Shown: positions 8,165-17,933 of the stretch, in pieces
Numbering within the stretch: the stretch's first letter is position 1
How the letters are laid out: each line of letters opens with the position of its first letter
Assembly: GCA_943789135.1 (NCBI GenBank)
Contig: CALSSY010000015.1
Coordinates: 1-48,814, forward strand
Source of the DNA: an uncultured Bacteroidia bacterium
GTDB taxonomy: Bacteria > Bacteroidota > Bacteroidia > NS11-12g > UBA955
Reading direction: 5' to 3'
Length of the DNA stretch: 48,814 bases
The notes under the pieces: model-generated
What the model was told of the DNA's origin: nothing
Database searches by the model: none
What the model saw: the letters and a program-made list of their open reading frames with translations, nothing else
Made by a program: the position numbers and the translations under genes

Positions 8165-8533
8165 TCAGCAAACGGCATTAGGATTTGGAAAGTTATCACT
8201 TTGATCTTCAAAGGTATTATCCAAACAAACGAAATCTTTTTCAACGAGAAGAAACAACTCCGTACCATCGGGTAAAACTTGAATGTGCTGAAACCCTACC
8301 TCATCGGAATCGGTCCATTGATTGGCTTGCTCAATAGGAACGGATATTTCAAAGCCATTGCCAGTCCAAGATGCTTCTAGGCTAGAAACAGCTGGATTTC
8401 TTTTGAGATGATATTCGAAAACACCACCAAGAACATGGGTTTTTTCAGCAATATTCCCCAGTTCTTTAAAATTAGCGACTTCGGTTTTCGTCAAACGCAA
8501 ACGCAATGAATTTCCTTTAATCCTGATTTTCAT
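8165..8533 (-). CDS. Small conserved protein of the FdhD/YdeP neighbourhood (probably DUF7009)
   Basis: 122 residues beginning MKIRIKGNSLRLRLTK and ending with the acidic EDQSDNFPNPNAVC. I believe this is the family annotated as DUF7009, but the name is from memory. No transmembrane segment or catalytic motif is visible; two Cys lie near the C-terminus. It sits between fdhD (31 bases upstream) and the oxidoreductase (two bases downstream), so it is very probably co-translated with them. Possible roles are maturation chaperone or small partner of the enzyme; this is inferred from position alone. Confidence 0.8.
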   Translation of the reverse strand: MKIRIKGNSLRLRLTKTEVANFKELGNIAEKTHVLGGVFEYHLKRNPAVSSLEASWTGNGFEISVPIEQANQWTDSDEVGFQHIQVLPDGTELFLLVEKDFVCLDNTFEDQSDNFPNPNAVC

Positions 8534-8564
8534 TTTACCAATTCCTCACCACGAATATAAGAAA

Positions 8565-9395
8565 TCAAAAGGAGATCCGATCTAGACCGTTGTATACATT
8601 GAAACGATTACCTTTTAAGAAGCCCACGAGTGTAATATCAAATTCTTCGGCAAGAGCAACAGCCAATGAGGAAGGAGCCCCAATAGCGGCTATAAAACGC
8701 ACACCTGCCATTCCGGCCTTTTGAATCAATTCAAAACTAGCACGACCACTTAATAATAACACATAATCAAATATGGGAATCATTCCGTTCTGCAAAGAGG
8801 AACCGATTAGCTTATCCAAGGCATTATGCCTACCAACATCTTCCCGCAACGCTATTAATTCACCTTCCAAGGAAAACAGTCCACAGGCATGAATACCTCC
8901 AGAATACTCAAAATTGTTTTGCGATTTCCGCAAAACGTCGGGCAAGCCGCAGAGTATTTCTTGTGAAATTTGCCATTTCTTCTGTGGTAAAATTACCGGA
9001 CATGCTTTTTGAACTGCGGCTATGGATGTTTTTCCACAAACACCACAACTGGAAGTGGTATAAAAATGCCGCTCTAAATTCTCCAAATCGAGCTTTCGAT
9101 CTCCTTTAAGACTTACGGAAACCCAAGCATCGTCGGTTTCTTCCAAAAGTGCTAGGGATTCCACCTCTTCATATGAGCGAATTATCCCCTCAGAATATAA
9201 AAAACCTAAAGCCAATTCCTTATCTGCTCCTGGTGTTCGCATGGTAATGGACAAATCCTTGGAACAAGGCTCTTGACCATCGAAATAGTGCAACCGTATG
9301 CCAAGTGGCTCTTCTACTGAAACCAAATCCGGCACAGCCCTTAGCTTTCCATTTTCAAATCTTGAAATTTCAACGGGTTCTAAATGTTGCTTCAT
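8565..9395 (-). CDS. fdhD: FdhD sulfurtransferase for formate dehydrogenase-type enzymes
   Basis: 276 residues, normal for the family. SSCGVCGK (Cys117, Cys120) is the conserved Cys pair that receives sulfur from the IscS desulfurase and passes it to the molybdenum-bis-MGD cofactor. The fold also shows RTPGADKELALGFLYSEG and, further on, REDVGRHNALDKLIG and LLSGRASFELIQKA, all family hallmarks. FdhD activates the oxidoreductase encoded two genes downstream. It starts at ATG 9395 inside the end of the mobA fusion gene (26-base overlap), indicating coupled translation. Confidence 0.95.
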   Translation of the reverse strand: MKQHLEPVEISRFENGKLRAVPDLVSVEEPLGIRLHYFDGQEPCSKDLSITMRTPGADKELALGFLYSEGIIRSYEEVESLALLEETDDAWVSVSLKGDRKLDLENLERHFYTTSSCGVCGKTSIAAVQKACPVILPQKKWQISQEILCGLPDVLRKSQNNFEYSGGIHACGLFSLEGELIALREDVGRHNALDKLIGSSLQNGMIPIFDYVLLLSGRASFELIQKAGMAGVRFIAAIGAPSSLAVALAEEFDITLVGFLKGNRFNVYNGLDRISF

Positions 9396-10434
9396 CTTGA
9401 GGTAAATCGTGACTTTTTAACTGGGTTGATGGTATATGAGTAAGTTGAATCAAAGAATCTCCTAAAGATTCTAAAAATCGACTTAACGAAAATTCACCGC
9501 GGTGAAATCCTGACTCTATTTTGTTGATATCTCTTGGATGATACAAAGCAATTAGGGGTTCTATACGTTCGGATTCTGGATTTCGATAACATACACTGCA
9601 ATTACGAACTTGATAAGCATAAACCAAATCCATCAAAGCACTAACTTCAATTGACGGATAATCAACACCAAAAACCAATAAGGCTTTTTGGGGAAAGGCT
9701 TTTGCGACCGAGAGCAATCCACTCATTGGGCCATGATTCTTAAACGCATCTTCATCGGGGACTGTGAGAAATTCTGTGTTCAAATCATCATTAACACTGA
9801 TAACGACTTTTTGCACACATTTCGAAAGCATATTTCCTGCATGTTGCCATTGCGGAACATCGTGATATTCGATCCATTTCTTGTCCCTACCCATTCTAGA
9901 AGATCGTCCACCCGCCATAACCACACCGATAATTTCGGCCGTTTCCGGCATCCAGGCACCCGTGTTTATTTCAGCTCCTTGCCAATTGTATTTCTCCAAT
10001 GCTTTTTGCAATAAAGACGAACGTATTACCGCTATTAATCTCTTAACTTTTGTTTCGGCTAACCATGTTGAAAACAAGGGTTCAAATCCTTCATCTTGAT
10101 TTATTTCTAATTTCCCCAATTCATCAATAACGGCAAAAACTGTATTCTCATCGGCATGCTTTAGGGCTTTCAATCCCAAATCAAACGCCTGTTTAGAAAA
10201 ATTGAATCTCCCGATTTTCAAGCTATCTTGATCGGTTCCATCATGCTCAAAGGTTATATGTTTAAAATCAGGAAGAAGGGAAAGCCCTCTTTTGCCGGTA
10301 ACAGAATCAATCAAACTCAGGAATCCGCAAGTTTTTGAGTCGTTAAGGGTAATAAAATGCCGAAGCAAAGAACTTTTTCCAATTCCAACCGGTCCTGTAA
10401 GTATAAAGATTTTAGGATTCGTGTTTCGATGCAT
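9370..10434 (-). CDS. Fusion of a P-loop NTPase (THEP1-like) and MobA guanylyltransferase
   Basis: 354 residues in two domains. Residues 1-165 are a P-loop NTPase with GPVGIGKSS (14-22) and Walker B VIDELGK (103-109), resembling the small nucleoside-triphosphatases of the THEP1/DUF265 type. Residues 168-354 are MobA: VVMAGGRSSRMGRDKKW (GTP-binding loop), HGPMSGL, and VDYPSI (Asp258, metal binding). MobA adds GMP to molybdopterin to make the guanine dinucleotide cofactor that the YdeP-type enzyme needs. The role of the fused NTPase is unknown; P-loop proteins such as MobB often accompany MobA, but this domain does not look like MobB. Overlaps both neighbours (23 and 26 bases). Confidence 0.9.
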   Translation of the reverse strand: MHRNTNPKIFILTGPVGIGKSSLLRHFITLNDSKTCGFLSLIDSVTGKRGLSLLPDFKHITFEHDGTDQDSLKIGRFNFSKQAFDLGLKALKHADENTVFAVIDELGKLEINQDEGFEPLFSTWLAETKVKRLIAVIRSSLLQKALEKYNWQGAEINTGAWMPETAEIIGVVMAGGRSSRMGRDKKWIEYHDVPQWQHAGNMLSKCVQKVVISVNDDLNTEFLTVPDEDAFKNHGPMSGLLSVAKAFPQKALLVFGVDYPSIEVSALMDLVYAYQVRNCSVCYRNPESERIEPLIALYHPRDINKIESGFHRGEFSLSRFLESLGDSLIQLTHIPSTQLKSHDLPQDEATFRTR

Positions 10435-11434
10435 TTTCCCGAAATATATGAATCGAAATCAACATTTCCATAGCTTTAAAGTATCGAAAGGGGTGCCAAG
10501 TCTTTCCTTGAATAATTTGAAGAGCCTTGAAATAGTCTTGTTGTAGGAAAGCAAACTGATCGGATATTTCCTGTATTTGTGATTGAAGGGATATAGAGCT
10601 CGACTTTCGTTTCACCCAATAGGTAAACAACGGATTGACAACCCAAAACACAAGGAATATTGCCGACATACTCCTAAAAACCACGTAAAATAAGTCGTAT
10701 TTATTGTCGCCCAGAATAATTAAAACCAAAGACATCATAATCAAAACGAATAAATAGACCAACCAAAATAAATTTCGATTCCTACTTACTCTCCAAAACG
10801 TTGATTCAACAGCATTAAGAGCTACACCCTCAGATTCTTTCCACTGCGAAACATAATTTTCCGCTCTTTGGTCAAAACTAAATAAGCGCACTCCAAGGTA
10901 CAATCCCCAAAAGAAATAAACTCCAATATACAAACCCACTAACCAACTTGAACCCGAGGTTTCAGATTGCATATGAAACGATTTCAAAACCGATTCAAAA
11001 AACACATCAAAAGAATCCCATAAAGATTTTCCATACAAAACGGTTAAAAGTATCAACTTTTGAAAACCAGATTCAAGCATGGCAATCAAAGAAAACAACA
11101 CAACCGTGATTCGAGAATACTTTAAAAATTGGAAGACCCAAGCCCCCAATAAACCCTGAAATCCAACGGCCAAATATGCAGGCAATGGAGAATGTGGACT
11201 CGCGCCTGCCTTCACCAATAAAACAAGTCCAGTTGCAGCTATAATATCTTTAAATGGTTTTGGGGAATAACGACCCATCAAACTAATAATGGCAACTGCT
11301 GTTCCGCCTACCACCACTCCAGTAAGTGGCACCCGCAATGCATGAAGCATTCCTCCTAAGGCAACTTCAACAAAAGCCCAAAGAGCGGTTAGTTTAAATA
11401 GATATGATTGGTTTTTAACTTCCAAGCACTGCAA
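10412..11434 (-). CDS. Unrecognised integral membrane protein of the molybdenum operon
   Basis: 340 residues. I count about eight hydrophobic segments: five close together in residues 8-130, then about 162-183, 222-243 and 247-270, followed by a charged cytoplasmic tail. The N-terminal half (ALWAFVEVALGGMLHALRVP, TGVVVGGTAVAII, PYLAVGFQGLLGA-like) recalls the substrate-binding S components of ECF transporters, with short small-residue helices. The second half is not like them. It overlaps the NTPase-MobA gene, so the two are probably made together; a transport or scaffold role in molybdenum cofactor supply is inference. The start is uncertain: TTG 11434 or the next TTG four codons in; no ATG precedes the first helix. 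Confidence 0.75.
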   Translation of the reverse strand: MQCLEVKNQSYLFKLTALWAFVEVALGGMLHALRVPLTGVVVGGTAVAIISLMGRYSPKPFKDIIAATGLVLLVKAGASPHSPLPAYLAVGFQGLLGAWVFQFLKYSRITVVLFSLIAMLESGFQKLILLTVLYGKSLWDSFDVFFESVLKSFHMQSETSGSSWLVGLYIGVYFFWGLYLGVRLFSFDQRAENYVSQWKESEGVALNAVESTFWRVSRNRNLFWLVYLFVLIMMSLVLIILGDNKYDLFYVVFRSMSAIFLVFWVVNPLFTYWVKRKSSSISLQSQIQEISDQFAFLQQDYFKALQIIQGKTWHPFRYFKAMEMLISIHIFRENASKHES

Positions 11435-11486
11435 TGTACCGATGTTTTACTTTAAATCGAAATCGTATGAATATTTAGACCAAAAT

Positions 11487-13064
11487 TTACAGCAATTCTG
11501 ATGTGGTATGGAATGTAATATCCGGATATTTGTCAATTGCCGACCGAAGTATAAATGCTGTTTCAGCCAAGAACACTGGGTTTCCATCCTTATCGTAAGC
11601 AATATTCTGTTGGCGGAACTTCATAAAATCTTTCAAATCGGCTTCAGGCCCTGTCATCCAGCAAGCTTTATGAATCACTCGGGGCTCAAAACGACATTTT
11701 GCTTGATATTCATGTTCCAAGCGGTATTGTAAAACTTCAAACTGCAATTCTCCTACGGTACCTACGTATTTACGACTTCCCAATTCTTGAACGAATAAAT
11801 TGGCTAAACCTTCGTCAGTAAGCTGTTGGATTCCTTTTTCCAATTGCTTGGATTTCATAGGATCTAAGTTAATTAGTTCCTTAAATATTTCCGGAGAAAA
11901 ACTTGGTATTCCTTTGAATTGAAGCACTTCACCTTCGGTTAAGGTATCTCCGATTTTGAAATTTCCCGTATCGTACAAGCCCACAACATCTCCTGGAAAA
12001 GCAGCCTCTGCTATTTCCTTCGAGTCCGCCAAAAACGTATATGGATTCGCGAACTTGAAAGACTTATCGATTCGCGTATGCTTGTAAGCTTTATTCCGTA
12101 AAAATTTACCGCTACAAACCCTTAAAAAGGCAATTCTATCTCGGTGTCTAGGATCTAAATTGGCGTGAATTTTAAATATAAACCCTGTGAATTTATCTTC
12201 GGTTGGGGCTACATCTCGTGCTTGCGTTTTTCGCGGCAATGGATTGGGCGCAATATCCACAAACGTATCTAAGAGTTCTTGAATCCCGAAGTTATTTAAT
12301 GCAGAGCCAAAAAAGACAGGCGCCACATCAGCATCAAGATAGCTTTTCAAATCCAACTCTCCATATACGCCATCTACCAATTCAATGTCTTCTTGTAGTT
12401 TCAGTGCATTCTTCTCCCCTACTTTTTCTGCCAAAAGTGGATCATCAACACCGTCCACGCGTACTACATCGTCGGCTTTTTTTGTTTTATTACTTTCAAA
12501 AAGATTCAAGGATTTATTGGGAATCAAATAAACCCCTTTGAAATCGCGACCACCGTTTATAGGCCAACTCATGGGGTGCACGGCAATATCCAAGTTTTCT
12601 TCGATTTCATCTAATAAATCAAAAGGATCTTTTCCATCACGGTCTAATTTATTGATGAATACGATAACGGGAGTTTTACGCATGCGACAAACTTCCATGA
12701 GTCTTTTGGTTTGTTCCTCAACTCCTTTTACACAGTCAATCACCAATATTACACTGTCTACAGCCGTAAGGGTACGATAGGTGTCCTCTGCAAAATCCTT
12801 GTGACCCGGTGTATCTAGGATATTAACCCATTTGCCTTTGTAGGGGAAAGTCATTACGGAAGTTGCCACCGATATTCCACGTTGCTTTTCAATTTCCATA
12901 AAATCCGATGCCGCACTTTTAGTGATTTTATTGGATTTAACCGCACCCGCAGTTTGAATTTGACCACCAAAAAGCAGGAATTTCTCCGTTAATGTGGTCT
13001 TACCCGCATCTGGGTGAGAAATAATGGCAAACGTTTTTCTTTGGGATATCTCGGATTCGTACAT
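11487..13064 (-). CDS. prfC: Peptide chain release factor 3
   Basis: 525 residues, standard length. GTPase motifs are SHPDAGKTT (16-24), the switch region [17 protein letters not shown] and NKLDRDGKD. The C-terminal part has the RF3-specific [18 protein letters not shown]3 is the GTPase that recycles RF1 and RF2 from the ribosome after peptide release. Starts at ATG 13064, 14 bases after a TATTTTTG box. It precedes the molybdenum operon by 52 bases on the same strand, so readthrough into that operon is possible. Confidence 0.96.
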   Translation of the reverse strand: MYESEISQRKTFAIISHPDAGKTTLTEKFLLFGGQIQTAGAVKSNKITKSAASDFMEIEKQRGISVATSVMTFPYKGKWVNILDTPGHKDFAEDTYRTLTAVDSVILVIDCVKGVEEQTKRLMEVCRMRKTPVIVFINKLDRDGKDPFDLLDEIEENLDIAVHPMSWPINGGRDFKGVYLIPNKSLNLFESNKTKKADDVVRVDGVDDPLLAEKVGEKNALKLQEDIELVDGVYGELDLKSYLDADVAPVFFGSALNNFGIQELLDTFVDIAPNPLPRKTQARDVAPTEDKFTGFIFKIHANLDPRHRDRIAFLRVCSGKFLRNKAYKHTRIDKSFKFANPYTFLADSKEIAEAAFPGDVVGLYDTGNFKIGDTLTEGEVLQFKGIPSFSPEIFKELINLDPMKSKQLEKGIQQLTDEGLANLFVQELGSRKYVGTVGELQFEVLQYRLEHEYQAKCRFEPRVIHKACWMTGPEADLKDFMKFRQQNIAYDKDGNPVFLAETAFILRSAIDKYPDITFHTTSELL

Positions 13065-13078
13065 GTTGTAATCTGCCG

Positions 13079-13086
13079 CAAAAATA
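13079..13086 (-). promoter_or_regulatory. -7 box TATTTTTG before prfC
   Basis: Exact TAnnTTTG on the minus strand, 14 bases upstream of the prfC ATG. No clear -33 TTG at the usual distance. Confidence 0.4.
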
Positions 13087-13141
13087 GCGGATTAAAAGCG
13101 GTTTTATATTATTTCGGCGCTTTCACTTAATTTGCAGTTAT

Positions 13142-14351
13142 ATGGAAATGAGGAGGCGGATACTGTTAATGTCCTTAGGAAGTCGCGGAGATATGGAGCC
13201 TTTTTTAGCTCTAGGGGAAGAATTATCACAAAAAGGGCATACCGTAGCATTTTGCTTTCCTGAACAATTCGAAAGAATAGCATTAGAGGTTTCACCGCAT
13301 TTTTACGCACAGGACCCTGGTTTCTATGATTTAATTAACAAACCGGAGGTACGGAAAATCCTGGGGCAAGTAGGAAGCGTTTGGTCACGAATGAGAGCTG
13401 GTTTGGCATTGTCAAAAGAAATCAAACCCCTACAAGAAAAATTAATTTACGATCAAGAAGCGGCCGTTGAAAAATTCCAACCCGATGAAATCGTATTCCA
13501 TATTAAATGCATCTATCCTGTATTTTGGTCAATTAAAACCAGAGGTAAGGTAAAAATATTGAGTCCTATGCCTTGTATGTTGGATGTCGTAAAACACGAA
13601 CCTCATATAGGCTTTGGAAATCCAGGTCCAATATTTTGGAACCTGCTTACGTATAAATTGGCGCTGTGGGGCGTGGTTACGAAATCTGTGCTTGGTTATG
13701 GCGAATCCTTCATTAAAAAGCGAAATTTAAAGATTAATGCTAAGCGACTCCGTGAATTTTATCAAAACGATGTTTTGGTCGAATATCCCATTAGTTCGCA
13801 ACTTTTCACACGACCCGTGTATTGGCCCCAACGTGCTGAAATTTCTGATTTTAGAGAACGGAATAAACAACAACATTACGAAGCCGACAAGCCATTACTA
13901 AACTTCTTAAATAAGCACCCAAGGCCGGTTTTCATCAGCTTTGGTAGCATGGTAAATGCACATCCCAAACAGATCGGTTTGGATATTGTTGCAGTGGCAC
14001 AAAAGCATCGTGTCCCCATCATTATTAATACCTCTTGGGGAGGAATTGAACTACCTGACGGAGAAAATAGATTTTATACATTCCGTCTCGGATATTCCTT
14101 ATGATTTTCTTTTCCCGAGAGTGAGTGCTGCCATACATCACGGAGGTTCAGGAACTACCCACAGTGCCTTAAGGTGCCAAGTCCCTCAAGCAATCGTACC
14201 CCATATAGGCGATCAATTTTTCTGGAACCGTTGTATCGAAACATCAGGAGTTGGCGTGAAAGGCTTCCCTGTAAGTGAATGGAGTATTTCTAAATTCGAG
14301 GCCCTTTTACTTGAATTACTTGCATTTTCGGAGCAAAAAGTTTCTCCCTAA
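13142..14351 (+). CDS. UGT-like glycosyltransferase (GT1 family), one frameshift
   Basis: About 402 residues if the frame is restored. The N-terminus LLMSLGSRGDMEPFLALGEEL is the typical GT1 acceptor-domain start. The C-terminal donor domain has the UGT motif AAIHHGGSGTTHSALR with PQAIVPHIGDQFFW, which binds the nucleotide-sugar. The first frame ends at 14104 and the family similarity continues one frame on (HSVSDIPYDFLFPR); the break lies near 14075-14085 and fits one extra base. It resembles sterol or polyene glucosyltransferases and MGT-type enzymes; the acceptor is unknown. Divergent from prfC with 77 bases between the starts. No signal peptide. Confidence 0.82.
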
Positions 14352-14506
14352 TTCTTTTGCAATTTTCACAGAGAGTTGGTTTAAAAAAACCACGTAAATC
14401 ACAAAGAGTTAAATCATTTCGAATTTCTTCAGAGAATTAAATTATTATCAATTGCTACTGCTTTGTCAAGTATTATACCGATCTTTGCGCAATTTTTAAA
14501 AGTTAT
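14352..14506. other. Intergenic region before typA
   Basis: 155 bases, AT-rich. It holds a short imperfect hairpin (TGGTTT and AAACCA at 14377-14392) that could be a weak terminator, and two related words (CACAGAGAGTT and CACAAAGAGTT) around ACCACGTAAA. A near match to the -7 box, GATCTTTG, ends at 14487, 19 bases before the typA ATG. I see no small gene or RNA here. Confidence 0.4.
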
Positions 14507-16327
14507 ATGTCTTCATTGCGCAACATTGCCATCATCGCCCACGTTGACCACGGGAAAACCACACTGGTTGACAAAATGCTTCACCAAGCCAAATTATTTC
14601 GTGATAACCAAGAAGTTGGAGAGTTAATTCTCGACAACAACGATCTTGAAAAAGAGCGTGGTATCACCATTTTGGCGAAGAACGTTAGTATCAATTGGAA
14701 AGATACAAAAATCAACATCATCGATACCCCAGGTCACGCGGATTTCGGAGGAGAAGTAGAGCGTGTATTGAACATGGCAGATGGTGTACTCCTTTTGGTT
14801 GACGCCTTTGAAGGTCCAATGCCACAAACACGTTTTGTATTGCAAAAAGCATTGGCTTTGGGTAAAATTCCAATCGTAGTTATCAATAAAGTTGACAAAC
14901 CAAACTGCGACCCTGAAAAAACCCACGACGACGTATTCGATTTGTTCTTTAACTTAGGTGCAAACGAAACCCAACTTGATTTCAAAACCATTTTTGGCTC
15001 GGGTCAAGAACGGGTGGTTCGGCCCCGATTATAAAACGCCTACCGAGGACTTAACGCTATCTTTTGGATACCATTTTGGAAGTGATTCCTGCGCCCAATG
15101 TTGTTGAAGGTACCAACCAATTACAGGTGACGAGTTTGGATTATTCAAGTTTCACCGGCCGTATCGCTATTGGTCGATTAACTCGCGGATATTTGAAAGA
15201 GAATATGCCGGTGAGCTCTGGTAAAACGCGACGGTAAATTCGAAAAACACCGAATGTAAAAGAACTTATATACATTCACCGGCTTGGGCCGTGTGAAAGT
15301 GCACTGAGGTTAAAGCGGGTGATATCTGTGCCATTACGGGTTTAGAAAACTTCGAGATTGGAGATTGCGTTGCCGATATCGAAAATCCAGAACCACTTCC
15401 CGCAATGAAAATCGACGAACCTACCATGAGCATGTTGTTCTCGATCAACAATTCGCCGTTTCTTCGGTAAAGAAGGCAAACACGTTACTTCCCAGAAGAT
15501 TCAGCGAGCGTTTGATGAAAGAAACCGAGAAAGAACTTGGCTTTGCGCGTGGATGAAACCAACTCGGCCGACCAATTCTTGGTTTTTGGTCGCGGTATCA
15601 TGCACTTAGGGTGTTTTGGTTGAAACCATGCGTCGCGAAGGTTACGAATTGCAAGTGGGCCAGCCGCGGGTTATCATGAAAGAAATCGACGGTAAAAAAT
15701 GCGAACCTATCGAGGTCCTAACCGTTGACGTTCCTGAGCACCACAGCGGTAAAGTTATCGAGTACGTTTCACAGCGCAAAGGCGAGATGTTGAGCATGGA
15801 TCCCAAAAGGTGACATGATTCGTGTAGAATTTGAAATCCCTTCACGTGGACTTATGGGATTGCGTAATAATCTACTTACTGCAACACAAGGTGAGGCTAT
15901 CATGTCACATCGATTTAAGGCTTACGAACCTTATAAAGGTGAGATGCCAGGTCGAATCAACGGTGTATTAATTTCTAAGGAAAAAGGTTCTTCGACCCCA
16001 TACAGTATGGACAAATTAAAAGACCGTGGTAACTATTTCATCCACCCTAACGTTGAAATTTACACAGGTCAGATTGTAGGTGAACATATTAAACCCGGAG
16101 ATTTAGTTCTTAATTTATGCATAGCCAAACAGATGACCAACTTCCGTGCGGCGGGTAAAGACGACAACTCTGTATTAGCACCACCACGTGAGTTCACATT
16201 GGAAGAAGCAATGGAGTATATCCAAGGCGATGAATACGTAGAGGTAACTCCTGAAAACATCCGTTTACGTAAAATCATCCTAGATGAAAACGAGCGTAAG
16301 CGTGCAGGAAGTAAAGCATCGGTTTAA
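14507..16327 (+). CDS. typA: Ribosome-associated GTPase TypA/BipA, with several frameshifts
   Basis: The span is 607 codons, the usual BipA length, although no single frame is open. The N-terminal GTPase domain is intact (AHVDHGKTT at residues 11-19, [23 protein letters not shown]). From about 15000 to 15820 the frame changes many times (for example extra bases in CTTAGGG at 15607 and CCCAAAAGG at 15803), yet each piece still reads as BipA ([19 protein letters not shown]). The C-terminal domain (15815 on, [17 protein letters not shown]) is clean. BipA aids 50S subunit assembly and growth under stress. A strong terminator follows. I treat the breaks as sequence errors. Confidence 0.92.
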
Positions 16328-16350
16328 TTAATAGTATTTCAATTTATAGA

Positions 16351-16382
16351 GGGCTGTTTCTGCAATAGAAACAGCCCTTTTT
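16351..16382 (+). terminator. Rho-independent terminator after typA
   Basis: An 11-bp perfect stem (GGGCTGTTTCT at 16351-16361 with its complement at 16367-16377), loop GCAAT, followed by a T run. Confidence 0.93.
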
Positions 16383-16444
16383 GTTTGATTTAGAGTTTAG
16401 GCATTCACGATAATTAGAATTATCTTCGCGATAACTTTTACACC

Positions 16445-17835
16445 ATGAAATTTGATTTAGTAGTAATTGGAAGCGGTCCCGGCGGTTACGTTGCGGCCAT
16501 CCGCGCCTCACAATTAGGCAAAAAAGTAGCCATCATCGAGAAAGAAAGTCTAGGTGGTGTGTGTCTTAACTGGGGTTGTATCCCAACAAAAGCACTTTTA
16601 AAAAGTGCCCAGGTATTTGATTATATCCAACACGCTAACGATTACGGAATTAACATCAAGGATGCTAAGACTGACTTTGATGGAATGATCGGCAGAAGTC
16701 GTGGCGTTGCTGAAGGTATGAGCAAAGGAATTGCCTTCTTGATGAAGAAAAACAAAATCGAAGTGATCAATGGATACGGTAAATTAAACGGCAAAGGTAA
16801 AATTGCTGTAACCGATGCGGATGGTAAAACTTCTAATGTAGAAGCCGAACATATCATTCTTGCTACTGGTGCACGTAGCCGTGAATTACCTAATATTCCT
16901 ATTGATGGCAAACATGTAGTTGGATACCGCCAAGCAATGGTACTTCCTAAGCAACCAAAAGAAATGGTAATCATTGGAAGTGGTGCTATTGGAATGGAGT
17001 TTGCTTATTTCTATCACACTATCGGAACTAAAGTAACCATCGTTGAATTCATGGATCGCATTCTTCCTGTTGAAGATGAAGAAATCAGCAAAGCCATGTT
17101 GATGAATTACAAAAAGAAAGGTATTGAGATTTTAACCCAATCTAGTGTAGAAAAGGTTGATATCAAAGGAAACCGTTGCACCGTTCATATCAAAACTTCA
17201 AAAGGAACTGAAACCAAAGAATGCGATATCGTATTAAGCGCAGCTGGGGTTCAAACCAACCTTGAAAATCTAGGTCTTGACGAGATGGGTGTTAAACACG
17301 ATAAAGGAAAAGTAATTGTAGATGAATTCTACCGCACGAGCATCCCTGGCGTTTACGCTATTGGAGATATCGTTGCAGGTCCTGCATTGGCGCACGTTGC
17401 ATCGGCAGAAGGAATTATCTGCGTTGAAGCCATTTGTGGTCACCATCCCCAACCTTTAAATTACGGAAATATCCCAGGTTGTACGTATACCCATCCTGAG
17501 GTAGCTTCTGTAGGTCTTACTGAAGCTCAAGCCAAGGAAAAAGGTTACGAAATTCTCGAGTGGGTAAGTTCCCATTTGCCGCTTCTGGTAAAGCCAGTGC
17601 TAGCGGTCATAAAGACGGTTTTGTAAAGGTTATTTTCGATAAGAAATACGGCGAATGGTTGGGCTGTCACATGATGGGCGAAGGCGTTACCGATATGATT
17701 GCTGAGGCGGTTGTAGCGCGTAACCTTGAAACCACCGGTATGGAAGTATTGAAATCGGTACACCCCCATCCTACCATGAGCGAAGCCGTAATGGAAGCCG
17801 TTGCTCAAGCATACGACGAGTGCATACACTTGTAA
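16445..17835 (+). CDS. lpdA: Dihydrolipoyl dehydrogenase, one frameshift
   Basis: About 464 residues, the family norm. FAD loop GSGPGG (9-14), redox disulfide CLNWGC (Cys40, Cys45), NAD loop GSGAIGMEF, second FAD motif YAIGDIV, and the catalytic C-terminal HPHPTMSE with its His. The E3 subunit reoxidises dihydrolipoamide in 2-oxoacid dehydrogenase and glycine cleavage complexes. The frame breaks at about 17555-17565: the sequence after GYEIL resumes as GKFPFAASGKA one base out of phase, consistent with one missing base. A TATCTTCG box at 16421-16428 is a possible promoter element. No E1 or E2 gene adjoins it, so it probably serves several complexes. Confidence 0.94.
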
Positions 17836-17852
17836 TAATAAATTAATCCTAT

Positions 17853-17912
17853 ATGGTGAATTGCGCACTTCGCTTCAAAACAATTGAAGAAGGTTCGTAA
17901 TTCACCATTTTA
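17853..17912 (+). terminator. Long inverted repeat, probable terminator after lpdA
   Basis: ATGGTGAATT (17853-17862) pairs with AATTCACCAT (17899-17908), and inside it CTTC and GAAG words also pair, forming a long interrupted hairpin followed by TTTTAT. It could be a weak terminator or an mRNA 3-prime structure. The run of T is short. Confidence 0.5.
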
Positions 17913-17933
17913 TATTTAAGCAATACCGGTAAT

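Noticed and set aside
8160..8171. TTG at 8171 as the start of the YdeP-type gene
   Set aside because: An ATG three codons later (8162) lies two bases after the upstream stop and gives the expected N-terminus.
14507..16327. typA as a true pseudogene
   Set aside because: All parts of BipA are present in order, length is normal and indels are in short homopolymers next to a clean C-terminus.
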